From: Nemorincola sp044225795
GTDB taxonomy: Bacteria > Bacteroidota > Bacteroidia > Chitinophagales > Chitinophagaceae
Length of the DNA: 64,000 nucleotides
Assembly (NCBI GenBank): GCA_044225795.1
Contig: JBGAIF010000005.1
Span: 124,001-188,000 of the forward strand
Direction: 5' to 3'
Shown here: one piece after another, positions 62,772-64,000 of the stretch
Numbering within the stretch: position 1 is the stretch's first letter
Layout of the letters: each line of letters starts with the position of its first letter
Program-made: the position numbers and the translations under genes
Notes under the pieces: generated by a model
What the model was told of the DNA's origin: nothing
What the model saw: only the letters and a program-made list of their open reading frames with translations
The model's database searches: none

Positions 62772-62794
62772 GACAAGCAGTTTCCTGCTTAACA

Positions 62795-62820
62795 AGAGAC
62801 CCTCCATGCGGAGGGTCTCT
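62795..62820. terminator. Bidirectional hairpin terminator
   Basis: A perfect 11-bp stem, agagaccctcc (62795-62805) with ggagggtctct (62810-62820). It lies between the stops of the Cys-rich gene and yjjG. Confidence 0.7.
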
Positions 62821-62830
62821 TCATTATGTA

Positions 62831-63529
62831 TCAGAATATGTTCATCAACTCTTCGAGGTGAACGATCTCGTAGGTAGGCCTGCGATTGTGAGGCAATTTC
62901 ATTGGGTTATAATATACAGTATCCCATCCTGCATTGATAGCCCCAAGAATGTCTATATCTATAGCATCACCTATCATTATACTCTCTTCGGGTTTAGCAT
63001 TTGTTGCATTCAGCGCATACTCAAATATTTCGGGATGAGGTTTCATGCTGTTGCTCTTCTCAGATGTGATGAGCTGGTCGAAATACCTGGCAATGCCGGA
63101 ATATTGAAGTTTTAACCTTTGCGTTGTTTCGAAGCCGTTGGTTATCAAATGCAACTGGTAACGACCAGCGCAGTGATCCAATATCTCTTTGGCATGCGGC
63201 ACAAGAATGGTTTGAGTGGGCAATATCTCCAGGAACGCAATACTGATTTCGTGCGATAGAGAGGTATCTGCCACCCGGAAATCGAGCAGCATATGCCACA
63301 TGCGTTTCCAGCGCAATTCTTCCCTCTTGATAAAACCACTTCTGTACCTGTCCCACAGCCTGTCGTTGTGGTGATTGAACCGCCGATACATCTCATTAAA
63401 ATCACCAACACCTACACTCTTCAGATCATATTCGTTGTATATTTTGCGTAATGTCTCCTCTGAGTTCTTGTCAAAATCCCACAAAGTATGGTCAAGGTCA
63501 AAAAAAAGATGGCGGTATGTCTTAGGCAT
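62831..63529 (-). CDS. yjjG: HAD-family nucleotidase YjjG
   Basis: The 232-residue product has HAD motif I FFDLDHTLWDF (Asp11, Asp13), motif II LITNG, motif III SMKPHPEIF and motif IV IMIGDAIDID. It matches the YjjG noncanonical pyrimidine nucleotidase group, which removes 5' phosphate from damaged or unusual nucleotides. It is cytosolic. A TACCTTTG box lies 26 bases upstream. Intact and normal length. Confidence 0.92.
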   Translation of the reverse strand: MPKTYRHLFFDLDHTLWDFDKNSEETLRKIYNEYDLKSVGVGDFNEMYRRFNHHNDRLWDRYRSGFIKREELRWKRMWHMLLDFRVADTSLSHEISIAFLEILPTQTILVPHAKEILDHCAGRYQLHLITNGFETTQRLKLQYSGIARYFDQLITSEKSNSMKPHPEIFEYALNATNAKPEESIMIGDAIDIDILGAINAGWDTVYYNPMKLPHNRRPTYEIVHLEELMNIF

Positions 63530-63555
63530 GAGCAGTAAAGATAGTGTGAAGGCAG

Positions 63556-63563
63556 CAAAGGTA
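63556..63563 (-). promoter_or_regulatory. -7 promoter box (TACCTTTG) for yjjG
   Basis: Minus-strand match to TAnnTTTG, 26 bases before the yjjG ATG. Confidence 0.5.
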
Positions 63564-63589
63564 AGGAATGAATATGCTTATAAAAAGTT

Positions 63590-63611
63590 GTGCCCGGCAA
63601 CTGCCGGGCAC
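63590..63611 (-). terminator. Terminator after the PspC gene
   Basis: A perfect 10-bp stem (63590-63599 with 63602-63611) is followed on the minus strand by AACTTTTTA. Confidence 0.75.
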
Positions 63612-63632
63612 AGTGATGTAAACAATATGTGA

Positions 63633-64000
63633 CTATTTCTTTTTAGCAAAGAAATCTCTGAGATCGCGGCTCATTTGTTCTCCACGCCTCTTCAGATCTT
63701 CCAGTTCGTCCTGCATGTTCCGGGAAATATCGTGAAATGTCATGGGCTGGCCATTATTCAGGTTGTACAATTCCTCGCGACTGCGTGCAGCAGGTATCAC
63801 TGCCCATGCAATGATATAAGCAAGTAAACCCACACCAAATGTGAAAAATAAAACCACCATAATGAGCCTGATGATCACGGGGTCTATATCAAAATACCTT
63901 CCTAATCCGCTACAAACACCGCCAATGACTTTATCATACGGATCGCGCAACACCCTGTCATAAGTACGATTGTGTTGATTGCTTCTGCTGTTGAACGAAT
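63633..64000 (-). CDS. PspC domain protein (N-terminus outside window)
   Basis: The minus-strand frame is open to the right edge. Upstream of a GTG at 63953, the residues SFNSRSNQHNRTYDRVLRDP read in frame with no stop, and the PspC-type proteins of Bacteroidota have an N-terminal domain and a linker in this position. The PspC core (VIGGVCSGLGRYFDIDPVII, then a helix RLIMVVLFFTFGVGLLAYII) is intact. These proteins sit in the inner membrane and are linked to envelope stress. A hairpin terminator follows. Confidence 0.85.
   Translation of the reverse strand, partial: SFNSRSNQHNRTYDRVLRDPYDKVIGGVCSGLGRYFDIDPVIIRLIMVVLFFTFGVGLLAYIIAWAVIPAARSREELYNLNNGQPMTFHDISRNMQDELEDLKRRGEQMSRDLRDFFAKKK

Overview
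The window looks like a chromosomal segment of a Bacteroidota bacterium, most likely a member of the Chitinophagaceae or a close relative. The evidence is consistent: secreted proteins end in type IX secretion (T9SS) type A sorting domains; there are TonB/SusC-style outer-membrane barrels with a carboxypeptidase-like N-terminal domain; promoters carry the Bacteroidota -7 box TAnnTTTG; many short Bacteroidota-typical families appear (DUF3109, DUF4836, DUF3127, DUF983, PspC); pyridine nucleotide transhydrogenase is encoded in three parts; and the tRNA-tuf and trpT-secE-nusG blocks are present. No phage, integrase, transposase, CRISPR array or rRNA gene was found.

Layout. 1-7000: the end of a phosphatidylserine decarboxylase gene, a small Cys-rich secreted protein, an outer-membrane barrel receptor divergent from a two-component pair (beta-propeller sensor kinase plus LuxR-type regulator). 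6.9-9.8 kb: an SPFH membrane protein followed by a 59-residue ribbon-helix-helix (RHH) protein, with two tandem palindromes over their promoter, then an MsbA-like ABC exporter. 9.9-24.7 kb: housekeeping genes (asd, a CBS protein, a hydrolase, priA, an OYE-family oxidoreductase, a glucosaminidase, hemW, lepB, an S4 protein) and cell-envelope lipoproteins, ending in a DUF3127/DUF4836 pair. 24.8-31 kb: tRNA-His and four tandem NHL-propeller T9SS cargo genes that look like recent duplicates with mosaic ends. 31.4-41.3 kb: DoxX, a conserved periplasmic protein, DUF983, an FAD reductase, two orphan ABC permeases, RNase HI and two outer-membrane barrels, one carrying a TolA-like charged tail. 41.8-49.6 kb: one 2594-residue secreted PKD/Ig-repeat protein. 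49.7-57.8 kb: feoB, nusG, secE, tRNA-Trp, two intruding genes, tuf and a four-tRNA cluster. 58-64 kb: an EGF-like lipoprotein, pntB/pntA2/pntA1, DUF721, two Cys-rich small proteins, yjjG and a PspC protein running off the right edge.

How the parts fit. The tRNA-tuf and trpT-secE-nusG blocks are the translation/transcription core, here split by two unrelated genes and cut off from the usual ribosomal protein/RNA polymerase operon. Six genes encode large secreted beta-rich proteins bound for the T9SS, so the region is a dense source of cell-surface proteins. LepB would process the Sec signal peptides of these exported proteins. The most interesting candidates for further study are the SPFH-RHH operon with its operator-like palindromes, the NHL paralogue array with a hairpin-flanked insertion, the barrel-plus-TolA-like-tail protein, the DUF3127 protein with an SSB-like acidic tip, and a group of -7 boxes placed so close to start codons that leaderless mRNAs are predicted.
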